This document shows positions 5,132 through 5,888 of a stretch of DNA of 5,888 nucleotides, one piece after another (position 1 is the stretch's first letter; every line of letters starts with the position of its first letter). The notes under the pieces were generated by a model. It was given only the letters and a program-made list of their open reading frames with translations, was not told the DNA's origin and ran no database searches. Made by a program: the position numbers and the translations under genes. Location: assembly GCA_021805585.1 (NCBI GenBank), contig JAJZEY010000612.1, positions 1-5,888 of the forward strand. Direction: 5' to 3'. This stretch comes from Planctomycetota bacterium (GTDB lineage: Bacteria > Planctomycetota > Phycisphaerae > WQYP01).

Positions 5132-5888
5132 ATGACCGCAACGATCGGCAATGAACACAAGGTGGAGCCTGAAGCACAAGCCGCCCGGCACGATACGCCG
5201 CTGCGTGCGGCCTTTTTAGCGGACTGGTTGGACATGCTGTTTATCCATTTTCGCGTGGCCCCCCATCTGTTGTGTCCGGCGGTGCCGCTGGAATTGGACC
5301 TGTACGACGGCTGCGCCTATGTGACTCTGGCGGCATTTACACAAGCGCGTTTGCGACCGACATTTGGGGGCCGGGTTACGGAAATCTTGGGTGCTCCGCT
5401 GGCCCGCCACGGCTTCCTGAATGTACGGACTTATGTCCGGTGCGGAAATGACCGGGGCATTTATTTCTTAAGAGAATGGATTCCCAATCGACTCGCGGTT
5501 CTGCTGGGGCCCATGCTTTATGGTTTGCCCTATCACCTGGGAACAATTCATTACCACACAAATGCCGCCGCGGGCGTGACCACGCGACACATGCACGCAA
5601 AGGCCGCACGCTGGGACTGCCGCGCCCGGTGGACGCCCACCGCCATCTGCTACGCCGGTCAAACCGGAAGCCAGGAGCATTTTCTGATGGAACGTTACAC
5701 CGCATTTACCCTGCGCCAAGGACGGCTGCGGCGGTTCCGTATAGCGCATGCGCCATGGCCGCTGGTGGAAGTTCAAGCCGATATGAAATGCGACAACCTG
5801 CTGGCGGGCGTGCGTTTGCCTGCACATTGCGCGGCATATTATTCCACGGGAGTCCATGATGTGCGGATCGGTCGGCCGGAAAACGTGC
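5132..5888 (+). CDS. YqjF-family (DUF2071) protein, partial at the window's right edge
   Basis: The ATG at 5132 is preceded by AGGAG (5119-5123) with eight-base spacing and opens a frame that stays open to the window end (252 complete codons). The protein resembles the YqjF/DUF2071 (COG3361) family. After a polar leader of about 25 residues comes the family opening LADWLDMLFIHFRVAPHLL, then VPLELDLYDGCAYVTLAAF, LNVRTYV (96-102), the RLAV...YGLPYHLGTIHYH stretch and QEHFLMERY (181-189), followed by APWPLVEVQADM. These are the blocks usually conserved in the family. The visible part covers nearly all of the roughly 230-250-residue domain, so the stop is probably close beyond the window. The biochemical role of this family is not established. 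It probably lies in one operon with the DCC-family gene, 27 bp away. Confidence 0.92.
   Translation, partial: MTATIGNEHKVEPEAQAARHDTPLRAAFLADWLDMLFIHFRVAPHLLCPAVPLELDLYDGCAYVTLAAFTQARLRPTFGGRVTEILGAPLARHGFLNVRTYVRCGNDRGIYFLREWIPNRLAVLLGPMLYGLPYHLGTIHYHTNAAAGVTTRHMHAKAARWDCRARWTPTAICYAGQTGSQEHFLMERYTAFTLRQGRLRRFRIAHAPWPLVEVQADMKCDNLLAGVRLPAHCAAYYSTGVHDVRIGRPENV

Noticed and set aside
5468..5859. Open frames of about 127-129 residues on both strands inside the YqjF-family gene
   Set aside because: Both overlap the DUF2071 frame, which carries conserved blocks throughout. The alternatives show no recognisable domain and no credible start signals.

Overview
The window comes from a bacterial chromosome of moderately high GC. 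It holds five protein-coding genes, two of them cut by the window edges. No RNA gene, insertion sequence, CRISPR array or phage element was seen. The organism cannot be named from sequence alone. A very large Tat-type alpha-L-rhamnosidase next to a GbsR-type regulator, a DCC-family protein and a YqjF-family protein would suit a polysaccharide-degrading lineage such as Planctomycetota or Verrucomicrobiota. That placement is a low-confidence inference.

Layout. Bases 1-190 (minus strand) hold the start of a small glutaredoxin-like protein with a CxxC pair. A 310-bp divergent intergenic region follows (191-500). It contains a perfect 10-bp-arm inverted repeat, a second inverted repeat, and complementary hexamers flanking the second one. 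Bases 501-3950 (plus strand) encode a 1149-residue GH78 alpha-L-rhamnosidase with a twin-arginine leader and an inserted discoidin-like domain. The usual GH78 acid-side active-site motif is altered. A short GC hairpin followed by TTTT ends this unit at about 3997.

From 4054 a second unit begins. It has a good sigma-70-like promoter (TTGCAT, 17 bp, TATATT), a GbsR/MarR-family regulator (4120-4653), a DCC/DUF393 thiol-disulfide oxidoreductase-like protein (4718-5104) and a YqjF/DUF2071 protein (5132 to beyond the window end).

The most interesting observation is a repeated operator-like palindrome of the form CTG-N6-CAG upstream of each of these three genes. The first two copies are both TTCTG-N6-CAGAA and also share downstream bases (20 of 27 aligned positions). 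The first copy sits on the -10 element and predicted transcription start of the regulator gene. The third is a weaker variant overlapping the ribosome binding site of the YqjF-family gene. This suggests an autoregulated local regulon in which the GbsR-type protein controls itself and the two uncharacterised genes behind it. The rhamnosidase and glutaredoxin genes lack this site and appear to be separate units.
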